64,000 nucleotides of DNA from Rhodoluna sp. (GCA_024641985.1 JAHEBZ010000001.1:1-64000), one strand, 5' to 3'; numbered from the stretch's first letter, positions 18,325 to 28,660 are shown. The notes: generated by a model not told the origin, from the letters alone. Numbers and translations are program-made.

Positions 18325-19376
18325 TGTCTGCACTGAAGCAAGGCCACCTACAGGGCACAACCCTCTACAGCTATACCCGCATGTTCCACCAGCGCGAAAT
18401 GACAATGGAAGAACTCATCCGTGAAGTCGCTCGCCGAGGCCAAGGCCCGGGCCTAGAGGTCATCGGCTTTCAGAGCATTCGCAATTTTCCGAACCCTGGT
18501 GACGAGTTCATTGGCAAGTTCAAAGATCTAATCGCAGAACTTGGCCTGATTCCAACCTCGCTGGCCGTCAACGCCGACTTGGGTTTGCGTCGCGACCGCT
18601 TGCTTACCCACGACGAAATGATCGACTACATGGCCGCGCAGATCAACCTTGCCTCAAAGCTCGGGTTCCCTCTGGCCCGCGTGCAGATCTCAATGACCCC
18701 AGATGTGATGGAGGCGTTGCTTCCGGTTGCTCAAAAGGCAAATGTGAAGTTGGGCCTCGAAGTTCACTCGCACCACTCGCCTCGCCACCAAGAAATGGTC
18801 GCTCACATCGAGCGCTACGAAAAGTTGAACTCGGGTTTCTTGGGCTTCGTGCCAGACTTCGGTGCCACCACCGTTGGCATGCCACCGAGCCTGATCAAAA
18901 AGTATCGCGAAACCGGTGTGCCAGAAGAGATGATTACCGAGCTTCTCGACCTTTGGCAGGTTCACCACGCTGAAGGCGCACCGAAGGATGGCCGCACTCA
19001 GGGCATGCGCATGGGCCAGGTTGCTGGCATCGCCGCTAAGTATGGCTTCGGCGAAACCGCTATCGATTATGCAATCAACCACTGCGGTCTTTTCGGCCAC
19101 GCTGATCCAAGCGAGTGGGCCGACATCATGCACCTGGTCTGGCACACCCACGGCAAGTTCTTTGGCATGGATGAAAACGGCGACGAGCCAACCACTCCGT
19201 TGGTCGACATCCTCAAGGTCTACGCCGACCACGGCTACACCGGCTCTATCTCAAGCGAATACGAAGGTTTTCACTGGGATAAATTCAGCAACCCATTCGA
19301 GCAGGTCGACGGTCACCAGAAGCGCATTCGCGAAATCATGCAAGGCTATGGCTACGAAGTAAGGACAAAGGCATAA
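18324..19376 (+). CDS. TIM-barrel protein, C-glycoside deglycosidase alpha-subunit-like
   Basis: TTLYSYTRMFHQREMTMEELIREVARRGQGPGLEVIGFQSIRNFPNP...GLEVHSHHSPRH...GFVPDFGATTVGMP...WHTHGKFFGMDENGDEP...GSISSEYEGFHW; start overlaps the upstream stop (TAATG). Confidence 0.8.
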   Translation: MSALKQGHLQGTTLYSYTRMFHQREMTMEELIREVARRGQGPGLEVIGFQSIRNFPNPGDEFIGKFKDLIAELGLIPTSLAVNADLGLRRDRLLTHDEMIDYMAAQINLASKLGFPLARVQISMTPDVMEALLPVAQKANVKLGLEVHSHHSPRHQEMVAHIERYEKLNSGFLGFVPDFGATTVGMPPSLIKKYRETGVPEEMITELLDLWQVHHAEGAPKDGRTQGMRMGQVAGIAAKYGFGETAIDYAINHCGLFGHADPSEWADIMHLVWHTHGKFFGMDENGDEPTTPLVDILKVYADHGYTGSISSEYEGFHWDKFSNPFEQVDGHQKRIREIMQGYGYEVRTKA

Positions 19377-19777
19377 TGGCAACTCACGACACACTCCTCA
19401 ATACAAAGAGCCTGGCTGCAACACCAACCGGTTTGTCGCTGGCACTGACAGTTCCTTGGTATCGCAGTCTCTGGGTCTCATCGGTTACCTCAATCACAGT
19501 TTCGATCGATGGGCAAGAAGTTCCCCAAGACAACTTGTCATTTCGCCTGAACGGGCAGTCTTGGCCAATGAGCGAAGTTCCGAACCAATGGGAAACCCTT
19601 TGGTTCATGCAGGATCGTGCCTATTTAGATATGGATTTAGGTGCGGCCGGCGTAACTGGTGAAGATCACGAGATCACTATTCACGTAGAAATGCGCTTGC
19701 CCTACATGCAGATCAAGCCTGGCTTGTATCTTCCGAATATCGTTCACCAAGTAGTCACTTTGAAAGTGCAGGCATAA
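19376..19777 (+). CDS. DUF6379 / C-glycoside deglycosidase beta-subunit-like protein, second tandem copy
   Basis: LTVPWYRSLWVSSVTSITVSIDGQEVPQDNLSFRLNGQSWPMSEVPNQWETLWFMQDRAYL; TAATG coupling with the upstream gene. Confidence 0.78.
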   Translation: MATHDTLLNTKSLAATPTGLSLALTVPWYRSLWVSSVTSITVSIDGQEVPQDNLSFRLNGQSWPMSEVPNQWETLWFMQDRAYLDMDLGAAGVTGEDHEITIHVEMRLPYMQIKPGLYLPNIVHQVVTLKVQA

Positions 19778-19780
19778 AAA

Positions 19781-20785
19781 ATGACCGAAGTAGCAACTAA
19801 AGCTAAATTCAAGCTCGGCGTCACCCTCTATTCATTCGCATCTGAGTGGGCTGCGGGTGAATACAACCTCGACTCGATGCTAAAGCGAGTTGTTGACATG
19901 GGCATCGGCCCCGGTGTCGAAATCATGGCCTCCCAGACCGTGCGCACCTATCCAGAAACTCCAGACGAATTCGTCAAGGAATGGTTGGGCTACGTAGATA
20001 AGTACGGATTCGTTCCTTCGATGTATGGCACCAACTTGGACATGGGGCGTAACCGCGCTAAGGAAATGACTCTGGACGAAGAATATGAATTCGTGCTGAA
20101 GCAGATCGAAGCTGGAGCAAAGATGGGGTTCCCGACCATCAAGATCCAGAGTGCAACCGGTGAATTGCTTACCAAACTTCTGCCGCATGCTGAGCGCTTG
20201 AATGTAAAGCTCGGCTACGAGATTCACGCTCCTGAAGGCCCAAACACCGACAAGATCATGAAGATCCGCGATACCTATGCCAAGTTAGACAGCCCGCTAC
20301 TCGGGTTCGTGCCTGACTTCTCGTCGACCATGCACACCATGGGTCGCTCGATGCTGCAGACCTTCCGTGACCGCGGCTTGGATGAGGCAGCGATTCAGAA
20401 GGCGCTTGAGTTCTGGGCATCAGATGCACCAAACCCTGAGCGAATTGCAGGTTTCGTTGACTACCTAGCTAGCCGCGGAATCGATGCCAATACCCTCGGT
20501 CCATTCGGCCGCATGGCGTTCAACATGAATGGCCACATTGCTCCTGAAGAGTGGAAAGACATCATGCACCAGGTGGTTCACATTCACGCCAAGTTCTTCG
20601 ACATGAACGAAGACGGTTCGGTTGAGGCAATCGACTACGAAAAGCACACTCGCATTTTTGCTGAAGGCGGCTTCGACGGGTACATCTCATCTGAATGGGA
20701 AGGTCACGCCTTTGCCGACATCGGCCAGGTTGACCCGTTCGTGGTGGTGAAGCAGCAGCAAGACTTCATGAAGAAATTCATGTAA
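19781..20785 (+). CDS. TIM-barrel protein, C-glycoside deglycosidase alpha-subunit-like, second tandem copy
   Basis: VTLYSFASEWAAGEYNLDSMLKRVVDMGIGPGVEIMASQTVRTYPETPDEFVKEW...GYEIHAPEGP...GFVPDFSSTMHTMG...VVHIHAKFFDMNEDGSVEAIDY...GYISSEWEGHAF. Confidence 0.8.
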   Translation: MTEVATKAKFKLGVTLYSFASEWAAGEYNLDSMLKRVVDMGIGPGVEIMASQTVRTYPETPDEFVKEWLGYVDKYGFVPSMYGTNLDMGRNRAKEMTLDEEYEFVLKQIEAGAKMGFPTIKIQSATGELLTKLLPHAERLNVKLGYEIHAPEGPNTDKIMKIRDTYAKLDSPLLGFVPDFSSTMHTMGRSMLQTFRDRGLDEAAIQKALEFWASDAPNPERIAGFVDYLASRGIDANTLGPFGRMAFNMNGHIAPEEWKDIMHQVVHIHAKFFDMNEDGSVEAIDYEKHTRIFAEGGFDGYISSEWEGHAFADIGQVDPFVVVKQQQDFMKKFM

Positions 20786-20822
20786 ATATTCGAATTAGAA
20801 CTTTTTCCGAAGGGATTATCAA

Positions 20823-21833
20823 ATGTCGCAATCAACCCGCCCTGTAACGCTATTTACTGGTCAATGGGCCGACCTGCCTTTCGAAGAAGTTGCCCGTCTC
20901 GCGTCTTCTTGGGGCTACGACGGATTAGAAATTTGCACCTGGGGCGATCACCTCGATCTCAAACGTGCAGAGGAAGATCCGACGTATCTCCAAGGGCGTC
21001 GAGACATTCTCGACAAATACAACTTGAATGTCTACGCGATTTCTACCCACCTCAGTGGTCAGGCAGTCTGCGACAACCCGATCGACTTTCGTCACCAAGC
21101 AATTCTTCGCGATTACATGTGGGGCGATGGCGAAGCCGAGGGTGTTCGCCAACGTGCCGCCGAAGAGCAGAAGCGCGCGGCCCGAGTGGCTCGCAAGCTT
21201 GGCGTTGACACAGTTGTGGGGTTCACCGGTTCTAGCATCTGGCAGTACGTTGCTATGTTCCCACCGGTGCCCGAGTCGGTCATCGACGCCGGTTACCAAG
21301 ACTTTGCAGACCGCTGGAACCCGATTCTCGATGTCTTCGATGCCGAAGGAGTTCGCTTTGCACACGAGGTGCACCCTAGCGAAATCGCCTACGACTATTA
21401 CACGACGATAAAGACGCTTGAGGCAATAGACAACCGGCCAGCCTTCGGTTTGAACTGGGATCCATCTCACATGATGTGGCAAAACCTTGACCCGGTGGCA
21501 TTCATCCTTGATTTTGCCGATCGTATCTATCACGTTGACTGCAAAGACACACGCATGCGTCTAGGAAACGGCCGCAGGGGAGTGATGGGTTCACACCTGC
21601 CTTGGTCGCACATGCAGCGCGGCTGGGATTTCGTGTCTACCGGTCACGGCGATGTGCCGTGGGAAGACAGCTTCCGGGCCCTAGAATTCATCGGCTATAA
21701 AGGCCCGATCTCGATCGAATGGGAAGATGCCGGCATGGACCGCCTGCTGGGCGCCAAAGAGGCGGTGGGCTTTGTTCGTTCTTTGCTCTGGGAAAAGCCA
21801 GCGGGCGCGTTCGACGCAGCCTTCTCAAAGTAG
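20823..21833 (+). CDS. Sugar phosphate isomerase/epimerase family TIM barrel
   Basis: SWGYDGLEICTWGDHLDL...FAHEVHPSEIAYDYYTTIKTLEAIDNRPAFGLNWDPSHMMWQNLDPVAFILDFADRIYHVDCKDT...GPISIEWEDAGMDRLLGAKEAVGFV. Confidence 0.9.
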   Translation: MSQSTRPVTLFTGQWADLPFEEVARLASSWGYDGLEICTWGDHLDLKRAEEDPTYLQGRRDILDKYNLNVYAISTHLSGQAVCDNPIDFRHQAILRDYMWGDGEAEGVRQRAAEEQKRAARVARKLGVDTVVGFTGSSIWQYVAMFPPVPESVIDAGYQDFADRWNPILDVFDAEGVRFAHEVHPSEIAYDYYTTIKTLEAIDNRPAFGLNWDPSHMMWQNLDPVAFILDFADRIYHVDCKDTRMRLGNGRRGVMGSHLPWSHMQRGWDFVSTGHGDVPWEDSFRALEFIGYKGPISIEWEDAGMDRLLGAKEAVGFVRSLLWEKPAGAFDAAFSK

Positions 21834-21842
21834 AGAACTCAA

Positions 21843-22217
21843 ATGTCACACGACAACCGAGCAATCATCACTGAGTTTGCCGAGATTTTCTATCACCAGC
21901 GCGATGTGAAGCGGGCTTTCGACAAGTTTGTCGCAGGTGCCGCCTACATTCAGCACAACCCAACCATTGGCGATGGCGCTCAGGCAGCAATTGAAGCGCT
22001 CGCCGAAAAGTTCGGCCACCCCAATGCCAACTTTGAAATCAAAAAAATCCTGGTCGATGGTGATTTGGCAGTGGTGCACGTGCGTGCTTTCCCGAAGGGT
22101 GGCGCAGAGGCAGCCGTCGCCGACTTTTATCGCCTCCAAAATGGCAAAATTGTCGAGCACTGGGATGTCTTGCAGGTTGTGCCCGGTAGCGCCGTTAATA
22201 ACAACACAATGTTCTAA
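21843..22217 (+). CDS. NTF2-like / SnoaL-like family protein
   Basis: Short alpha+beta protein FAEIFYHQRDVKRAFDKFVAGAAYIQHNPTIGDGAQAAIEALAEKF...DLAVVHVRAF...AVADFYRLQNGKIVEHWDVLQ. Confidence 0.85.
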   Translation: MSHDNRAIITEFAEIFYHQRDVKRAFDKFVAGAAYIQHNPTIGDGAQAAIEALAEKFGHPNANFEIKKILVDGDLAVVHVRAFPKGGAEAAVADFYRLQNGKIVEHWDVLQVVPGSAVNNNTMF

Positions 22218-22440
22218 ATATTCACCCAAGATTTAATTTGCTTTGCAGGCCAGAACTGTGGCAAGATAGACAAGTTCGTGAGTAGTCGCGCTTTCTTGCG
22301 TGAACCACTGCAGGCATGTGAATCACCGCAAGGTTGGTTCCCCCGGCAGCTGAACAAAAATGTATTCGACCAAGAGTTTTAGGGTTTGCGTTCATAAAAA
22401 TGCGCGACACGCCCGACAGCGTGGGTCGGACAAGCAGTAC

Positions 22441-22519
22441 CCCAGGCAACTGGGTTTTGACAGAAGAACAGTGGTGCAACAGAAGTAGTGCTACTAAGCG
22501 TCCCGTGAGAAATCACGGG
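22441..22519 (+). promoter_or_regulatory. Candidate S10-operon mRNA leader with two GNRA-tetraloop hairpins
   Basis: CCCAG-GCAA-CTGGG-TTTT (22441-22458) and CCCGTGA-GAAA-TCACGGG (22502-22519), immediately upstream of rpsJ. Confidence 0.5.
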
Positions 22520-22539
22520 TAGAACGAGAGCGAGTCAAG

Positions 22540-22848
22540 ATGGCCGGACAGAAAATCCGCATTCGACTTAAGTCTTATGACCACGAGGTCATTGACACTT
22601 CGGCACGCAAGATCGTCGACACGGTTACCCGTGCCGGTGCGACCGTTGTGGGCCCAGTGCCTTTGCCGACCGAAAAGAACGTTGTGTGTGTGATCCGCTC
22701 ACCGCACAAATACAAAGACAGCCGCGAGCACTTCGAGATGCGCACCCACAAGCGCGTTATCGACATCATTGACCCAACTCCAAAGGCAGTTGACTCTCTG
22801 ATGCGTCTCGACCTTCCGGCAGACGTCAACATCGAGATCAAGCTCTAA
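22540..22848 (+). CDS. rpsJ: 30S ribosomal protein S10
   Basis: [29 protein letters not shown]. Confidence 0.99.
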   Translation: MAGQKIRIRLKSYDHEVIDTSARKIVDTVTRAGATVVGPVPLPTEKNVVCVIRSPHKYKDSREHFEMRTHKRVIDIIDPTPKAVDSLMRLDLPADVNIEIKL

Positions 22849-22856
22849 GGAAAATC

Positions 22857-23507
22857 ATGTCTACCAACAGAACCGTCAAGGGACTTCTGGGCAAGAAGCT
22901 CGGCATGACTCAGGTATGGGATGAGAACAACAAGCTTGTTCCTGTCACCGTCGTTGAGGCTGGCTCGAACGTTGTCACCCAGATCAAGAACATCGAGATC
23001 GATGGCTACACCGCCATTCAGATCGCATACGGCGCCATCGACCCACGCAAGACCACCCAGCCTCTAGCTGGTCACTTTGCAAAGGCTGGCGTTACTCCTC
23101 GTCGTCACATCGCCGAGATCCGCACCGCAGACGCAGCTGACTACTCAGTAGGCCAGGAGCTCGGTGTTGAGGTACTAGAGGTTGGCCAGCTGGTCGACGT
23201 AGTTGGAACCTCAAAGGGTAAGGGCTTCGCCGGTCACATGAAGCGCCACGGCTTCTCGGGTGTAGGTGCATCTCACGGTGCTCACCGCAACCACCGCAAG
23301 CCTGGTTCGATCGGTGCCTCATCAACCCCGTCACGCGTGTTCAAAGGAACCCGCATGGCTGGTCGCATGGGTGGCGAGCGCACTACCGCTATGAACCTAA
23401 CCTTGCACGCAATCGACGCCGAAAAGGGTCTATTGCTAATCAAGGGTGCCGTACCTGGTCCTAAGGGTCAGCTCGTATTCGTCCGCAACGCAGTGAAGGG
23501 AGCGTAA
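22857..23507 (+). CDS. rplC: 50S ribosomal protein L3
   Basis: [28 protein letters not shown]. Confidence 0.99.
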   Translation: MSTNRTVKGLLGKKLGMTQVWDENNKLVPVTVVEAGSNVVTQIKNIEIDGYTAIQIAYGAIDPRKTTQPLAGHFAKAGVTPRRHIAEIRTADAADYSVGQELGVEVLEVGQLVDVVGTSKGKGFAGHMKRHGFSGVGASHGAHRNHRKPGSIGASSTPSRVFKGTRMAGRMGGERTTAMNLTLHAIDAEKGLLLIKGAVPGPKGQLVFVRNAVKGA

Positions 23508-23512
23508 CTCTA

Positions 23513-24202
23513 ATGACCGAAGTCACCAAGATTGACGTTCTCGACGTCGCAGGTAAGAAGGCAGGCTCAGCAGAGCTTCCTGCAGACCTTTTCGATGTCC
23601 AGACAAACGTTCCACTAATCCACCAGGTTGTTGTTGCTCAGCTAGCAGCAGCTCGCCAGGGCACCAGCTCAACCAAGCGTCACAACGAGGTTTCTGGTAC
23701 CGGTAAGAAGCCTTTTAAGCAGAAGGGAACCGGTCGCGCTCGTCAGGGCTCGATGCGTGCTCCTCAGATGCGCGGTGGTTACATTGCTCACGGTCCAAAG
23801 CCTCGCGATTACGACCAGCGCACTCCTAAAAAGATGAAGGCAGCGGCTATCCGCGGCGCAGTTTCTGACCGCGCACGCAACGGCCGTCTACACGTCATCG
23901 CAGAGTTCGCAATTGGCACCGCTCCTTCAACCAAGGCAGCAGCCGCAATTCTTGCTCAGCTAACTCAGCGTCGCAATGTTCTAGTTGTTCTAGACCGCAC
24001 CGATGACACCAGCTACAAGAGCTTGCGCAACCTACAGAACGTTCACGTTCTGCCTGTTGACCAGCTAAACGCTTACGACATCTTGTTGAGCGACGACTTG
24101 GTGTTCACCAAGTCAGCGCTTGACGCATACATCGCAGGTCCTGCCAAGGGCGCATCGGCTAAGGCTGTTGCAACTTCGGCTGAGGCCGCCAAGGAGGCAT
24201 AA
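23513..24202 (+). CDS. rplD: 50S ribosomal protein L4
   Basis: [39 protein letters not shown]. Confidence 0.99.
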   Translation: MTEVTKIDVLDVAGKKAGSAELPADLFDVQTNVPLIHQVVVAQLAAARQGTSSTKRHNEVSGTGKKPFKQKGTGRARQGSMRAPQMRGGYIAHGPKPRDYDQRTPKKMKAAAIRGAVSDRARNGRLHVIAEFAIGTAPSTKAAAAILAQLTQRRNVLVVLDRTDDTSYKSLRNLQNVHVLPVDQLNAYDILLSDDLVFTKSALDAYIAGPAKGASAKAVATSAEAAKEA

Positions 24203-24204
24203 GC

Positions 24205-24504
24205 ATGACTGCGATCAACAAAGACCCACGCGAGGTCATCATCAAGCCAATCGTCTCTGAAAAGAGCTACGCATTGATCGACAACGGAAAGTACACCTTT
24301 GAGGTGGACCCACGTTCGAACAAGACCGAAATCAAGCAGGCCATCGAAGTTATCTTCGGCGTCAAGGTTGCTTCGGTTAACACTCTGAACCGTGTTGGCA
24401 AAACCCGCCGCACCAAGTTCGGTCTAGGCAAGCGCAAAGACACCAAGCGCGCCATCGTCACCCTAAAGTCCGGCACCATCGACATCTTCACCAACGTCGG
24501 TTAA
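24205..24504 (+). CDS. rplW: 50S ribosomal protein L23
   Basis: [29 protein letters not shown]. Confidence 0.99.
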   Translation: MTAINKDPREVIIKPIVSEKSYALIDNGKYTFEVDPRSNKTEIKQAIEVIFGVKVASVNTLNRVGKTRRTKFGLGKRKDTKRAIVTLKSGTIDIFTNVG

Positions 24505-24527
24505 GCGGAAGTAGAGGAACATACAAA

Positions 24528-25364
24528 ATGGGTATCCGTAAGTACAAGCCAACGACTCCTGGTCGTCGCGGTTCGTCGGTTTCAGATTTTGCTGAAATCA
24601 CCCGCTCAACCCCAGAGAAGTCGCTGCTCCGTCCACTAACCAAAACCGGTGGCCGCAACTCAGCTGGTCGCATCACCACTCGTCACATCGGTGGTGGCCA
24701 CAAGCGTCAATACCGCGTGATCGACTTCCGTCGTCACGACAAAGATGGCGTTCCAGCTACCGTTGCTCACATCGAGTACGACCCGAACCGTACCGCTAAC
24801 ATCGCTCTTCTGCACTATGCAGATGGCGAAAAGCGTTACATCATTGCGCCGAACAAGCTAAAGCAGGGCGACCGCATTGAGCAGGGTGCTGGTGCAGACA
24901 TCAAGCCGGGCAACGCTCTTCCATTGAAGAACATCCCGGTTGGTACCGTAATCCACGCAATCGAGCTAAAGCCAGGCGGCGGTGCCAAGATGGCCCGTTC
25001 AGCTGGTGCCTCAGTTCGCTTGGTTGCTAAGGATGGACCATACGCACAGCTTCGTCTACCATCTGGTGAAATCCGTAACGTAGACGCACGCTGCCGTGCA
25101 ACCGTTGGCGAAGTCGGCAACGCCGAGCAGTCAAACATCAACTGGGGTAAGGCTGGCCGCATGCGCTGGAAGGGCGTTCGCCCAACCGTTCGTGGTGTTG
25201 CTATGAACCCTGTTGATCACCCACACGGTGGTGGTGAAGGTAAGACCTCTGGTGGTCGTCACCCAGTAACCCCTTGGGGCCAGGCCGAAGGCCGCACCCG
25301 CAAGCAAAACCTTCCAAGCGACAAGCTCATTGTTCGTCGTCGTACCGTCGGCAAGAAGCGTTAG
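24528..25364 (+). CDS. rplB: 50S ribosomal protein L2
   Basis: [24 protein letters not shown]...[15 protein letters not shown]. Confidence 0.99.
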   Translation: MGIRKYKPTTPGRRGSSVSDFAEITRSTPEKSLLRPLTKTGGRNSAGRITTRHIGGGHKRQYRVIDFRRHDKDGVPATVAHIEYDPNRTANIALLHYADGEKRYIIAPNKLKQGDRIEQGAGADIKPGNALPLKNIPVGTVIHAIELKPGGGAKMARSAGASVRLVAKDGPYAQLRLPSGEIRNVDARCRATVGEVGNAEQSNINWGKAGRMRWKGVRPTVRGVAMNPVDHPHGGGEGKTSGGRHPVTPWGQAEGRTRKQNLPSDKLIVRRRTVGKKR

Positions 25365-25379
25365 TAGGAGTCTGAACAT

Positions 25380-25661
25380 ATGCCACGCAGTCTAAAGAAG
25401 GGTCCTTTCGTTGATGACCACCTTTTCAAGAAGGTAGCCAAGCAAAACGAAGCCGGAACCCAGAATGTGATCAAGACCTGGTCACGCCGCTCGATGATCG
25501 TTCCAGCAATGTTGGGTCACACCATCGCTGTTCACGACGGTCGCAAGCACATCCCTGTTTTCGTCACTGAGTCCATGATTGGGCACAAGCTAGGCGAATT
25601 CTCACCAACCCGCACCTTCCGTGGACACGTGAAGGACGACAAGAAGGGTCGCCGCAAGTAA
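25380..25661 (+). CDS. rpsS: 30S ribosomal protein S19
   Basis: [19 protein letters not shown]. Confidence 0.99.
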   Translation: MPRSLKKGPFVDDHLFKKVAKQNEAGTQNVIKTWSRRSMIVPAMLGHTIAVHDGRKHIPVFVTESMIGHKLGEFSPTRTFRGHVKDDKKGRRK

Positions 25662-25690
25662 GCGGCGCCTGAAAGACGAGAGGAAAGACA

Positions 25691-26080
25691 ATGGAAGCAG
25701 TCGCACGTGTGCGCCACATCCGCGTCACCCCAATGAAGGCTCGCCGCGTCGTTAACCTGATCCGCGGAAAGCAGGCCTCAGAGGCCATGGCCATCCTGAA
25801 GTTCGCACCTCAGGCAGCCAGCGAGCCAATCTTCAAGCTAGTACAGGCAGCAGTTGCTAACGCTAAGGTCAAGGCCGACGCAAGCAACACCTTCCTCAAC
25901 GAGGACGACCTGTTCGTATCAGCAGCGTTTGTAGACGAGGGCACCACCCTGAAGAGGTTCCAGCCTCGTGCTCAGGGTCGCGCATTCCAGATCTTGAAGC
26001 GCACCAGCCACATCACTGTTGTGGTTGCAACTCCAGACGAGGTTGCTAACAAGGCAGCTGCTAAGAAAGGTGGCAACTAA
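25691..26080 (+). CDS. rplV: 50S ribosomal protein L22
   Basis: [21 protein letters not shown]. Confidence 0.99.
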   Translation: MEAVARVRHIRVTPMKARRVVNLIRGKQASEAMAILKFAPQAASEPIFKLVQAAVANAKVKADASNTFLNEDDLFVSAAFVDEGTTLKRFQPRAQGRAFQILKRTSHITVVVATPDEVANKAAAKKGGN

Positions 26081-26853
26081 TGGGTCAAAAAGTTAACCCA
26101 TACGGTTTCCGTCTAGGAATCACCACCGATCACGTATCGCGTTGGTTCTCTGACTCAACCAAAAAGGGTCAGCGTTACCAGGATTACGTAACCGAGGACA
26201 TCAAGGTTCGTGCACTTCTAACCAGCCGCCTAGACCGCGCTGGTGTCTCACGTGTTGAGATCGAGCGCACCCGTGACCGTGTTCGCGTTGACATCCACAC
26301 CGCTCGCCCAGGCCTAGTAATTGGCCGTCGTGGTGCAGAGGCTGAGGCAATCCGCGCAGACCTAGAGAAGCTAACCGGCAAGCAGATCCAGCTGAACATC
26401 CTTGAGGTTAAGAACCCAGAGATCGACGCACAGCTTGTTGCACAGGGTGTAGCAGAGCAGCTTGCAAGCCGCGTTGCTTTCCGTCGTGCAATGCGCAAGG
26501 GAATGCAGGGCGCAATGCGTCAGGGTGCAAAGGGTATCCGTATCCAGTGTGCCGGTCGTCTTGGCGGCGCTGAAATGTCTCGCTCAGAGTTCTACCGTGA
26601 AGGCCGTGTGCCTCTACACACCCTCCGTGCCAACATCGACTACGGTTTCTACGAAGCCAAGACCACCTTTGGTCGCATCGGTGTAAAGGTCTGGATCTAC
26701 AAGGGTGACATCACCAACAAGGAACTTGCTGTTCAGCAGGCAAACGCACCTAAGCGCCCAGAGCGCTCAGACCGCCCACGCCGCAACAACGATGCTCCTT
26801 CAGCAGCAGCTCCAGTGGCAGCAGCCCCTGCAGCAGAAAAGGTTGAGGCCTAA
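26080..26853 (+). CDS. rpsC: 30S ribosomal protein S3
   Basis: [23 protein letters not shown]. Confidence 0.99.
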   Translation: MGQKVNPYGFRLGITTDHVSRWFSDSTKKGQRYQDYVTEDIKVRALLTSRLDRAGVSRVEIERTRDRVRVDIHTARPGLVIGRRGAEAEAIRADLEKLTGKQIQLNILEVKNPEIDAQLVAQGVAEQLASRVAFRRAMRKGMQGAMRQGAKGIRIQCAGRLGGAEMSRSEFYREGRVPLHTLRANIDYGFYEAKTTFGRIGVKVWIYKGDITNKELAVQQANAPKRPERSDRPRRNNDAPSAAAPVAAAPAAEKVEA

Positions 26854-26855
26854 TC

Positions 26856-27275
26856 ATGTTGATTCCACGTCGCGTAAAGCACCGCAAGCAGCACCACCCG
26901 AAGCGTTCGGGTATTGCTTCTGGCGGAACCACCGTAGCTTTCGGTGAATACGGTATCCAGGCTCTAACTCCTGCATACGTAACCAACCGTCAGATCGAGT
27001 CTGCTCGTATCGCAATGACCCGTCACATCAAGCGTGGTGGAAAGGTATGGATCAACATCTATCCAGACCGTCCACTAACCAAGAAGCCAGCCGAAACCCG
27101 CATGGGTTCAGGTAAGGGTTCACCGGAGTGGTGGGTAGCAAACGTCAAGCCTGGCCGCGTGCTTTTCGAAGTAGCCGGTGTTAGCGAGCAGCTTGCTCGT
27201 GAGGCAATGACCCGCGCAATCCACAAGCTGCCTCTAAAGGCACGCATCATCAAGCGTGAAGAAGGTGACGCATAA
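26856..27275 (+). CDS. rplP: 50S ribosomal protein L16
   Basis: [37 protein letters not shown]. Confidence 0.99.
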   Translation: MLIPRRVKHRKQHHPKRSGIASGGTTVAFGEYGIQALTPAYVTNRQIESARIAMTRHIKRGGKVWINIYPDRPLTKKPAETRMGSGKGSPEWWVANVKPGRVLFEVAGVSEQLAREAMTRAIHKLPLKARIIKREEGDA

Positions 27276-27577
27276 TGGCGATCGGTTCAAAGAACCTACA
27301 GTCAACTGACCTCGACAAGATCGAAGATTCAGTATTGGTAGAAGAGCTAAAGAAGGCTCGTGAAGAGCTATTCAACCTACGTTTTCAGTCGGCCACCGGC
27401 CAGCTCGAAAGCCACGGTCGTCTACGTGCCGTAAAGCGCGACATTGCTCGTATCTACACCATCATCCGTGAGCGTGAGCTCGGCATTCGTGCAGTTCCAA
27501 CTGCTGCGGCCGCCAAGCCAGCTACCAAGGCTAAGAAGGCAGAGTCAACTGACGCTGCTGCCACCGAGGAGGCATAA
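27275..27577 (+). CDS. rpmC: 50S ribosomal protein L29
   Basis: [44 protein letters not shown]. Confidence 0.98.
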   Translation: MAIGSKNLQSTDLDKIEDSVLVEELKKAREELFNLRFQSATGQLESHGRLRAVKRDIARIYTIIRERELGIRAVPTAAAAKPATKAKKAESTDAAATEEA

Positions 27578-27579
27578 CA

Positions 27580-27876
27580 ATGGCTGAGAAGAAGACTAAC
27601 GTCGAGGCTCCAGCAGTTGCAGACGAGCGCGGTCACCGCAAGACTCGTCGCGGCTATGTTGTCAGCGACAAGATGGACAAGACCATCGTTGTAGAGGTTG
27701 AAGACCGCGTAAAGCACCCGCTTTACGGCAAGGTTATTCGCCGCTCAACCAAGGTCAAGGCTCACGATGAGCTAAACGCTGCAGGCATCGGAGACCTCGT
27801 TGTTATCAACGAGACCCGTCCACTTTCAGCAACCAAGAACTGGCGCCTAGTCGAAATCGTCGAAAAGGCCAAGTAA
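27580..27876 (+). CDS. rpsQ: 30S ribosomal protein S17
   Basis: [33 protein letters not shown]. Confidence 0.98.
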   Translation: MAEKKTNVEAPAVADERGHRKTRRGYVVSDKMDKTIVVEVEDRVKHPLYGKVIRRSTKVKAHDELNAAGIGDLVVINETRPLSATKNWRLVEIVEKAK

Positions 27877-27929
27877 TCACCCCTCGATCACCCGTCGGTA
27901 ATGGGTGTTCGTATAACAAGGAGTAAAAA

Positions 27930-28298
27930 ATGCTTCAACAGGAATCCAGATGTAAGGTTGCCGACAACACCGGCGCCAAAGAAATCTTGGTTATCCGTGT
28001 TCTTGGCGGCTCAAAGCGCCGCTACGCGGGCCTAGGCGACCTAGTCGTTGCCACCGTCAAAGACGCAATTCCTGGCGGCAACGTCAAGAAGGGTGATGTC
28101 GTTAAGGCTGTCATCGTGCGCACCAAGAAAGAGACCCGTCGTCCAGATGGCTCTTACATCAAGTTCGACGAGAACGCTGCTGTGATCATCAAGAAGGATG
28201 GCGAGCCTCAGGGTACCCGCATCTTCGGTCCAGTTGGCCGCGAGCTTCGTGACAAGAAGTTCATGAAGATCATCTCGCTAGCACCGGAGGTTATTTAA
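27930..28298 (+). CDS. rplN: 50S ribosomal protein L14
   Basis: [37 protein letters not shown]. Confidence 0.99.
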   Translation: MLQQESRCKVADNTGAKEILVIRVLGGSKRRYAGLGDLVVATVKDAIPGGNVKKGDVVKAVIVRTKKETRRPDGSYIKFDENAAVIIKKDGEPQGTRIFGPVGRELRDKKFMKIISLAPEVI

Positions 28299-28300
28299 TC

Positions 28301-28660
28301 ATGGCGACCATCAAAAAGGGCGACACCGTAGTAGTCATCACTGGCCGCAAGCAGGCTAAGGGCGGCGACCGCGGAAAGACCGGTACCGTTCTTGCCGTAA
28401 ACAAGGAAACCAACCGCGTTCTAGTCGAGGGCATCAACCTAATCACCAAGCACACCAAGGTTGGCCAGACCGACCGCGGCACCAAGACTGGTGGCATTGA
28501 GGTTGTTGAAGCTTCGATTCACATTTCAAACGTTGCTCTGGTTGACCCATCAACCAAGAAGCCAACCCGTATCGGTGCTCGTCTAGAGACCAAAACCGTA
28601 AACGGCGTTAAGAAGACTGTTCGCGTTCGCATCGCGAAGCGCTCAGGTAAGGACATCTAA
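28301..28660 (+). CDS. rplX: 50S ribosomal protein L24
   Basis: [33 protein letters not shown]. Confidence 0.99.
   Translation: MATIKKGDTVVVITGRKQAKGGDRGKTGTVLAVNKETNRVLVEGINLITKHTKVGQTDRGTKTGGIEVVEASIHISNVALVDPSTKKPTRIGARLETKTVNGVKKTVRVRIAKRSGKDI

Noticed and set aside
20925-21533. 202-aa minus-strand ORF opposite the TIM-barrel gene at 20823
   Set aside because: Lies wholly antisense to a well-supported CDS; no recognisable motif; typical shadow ORF.
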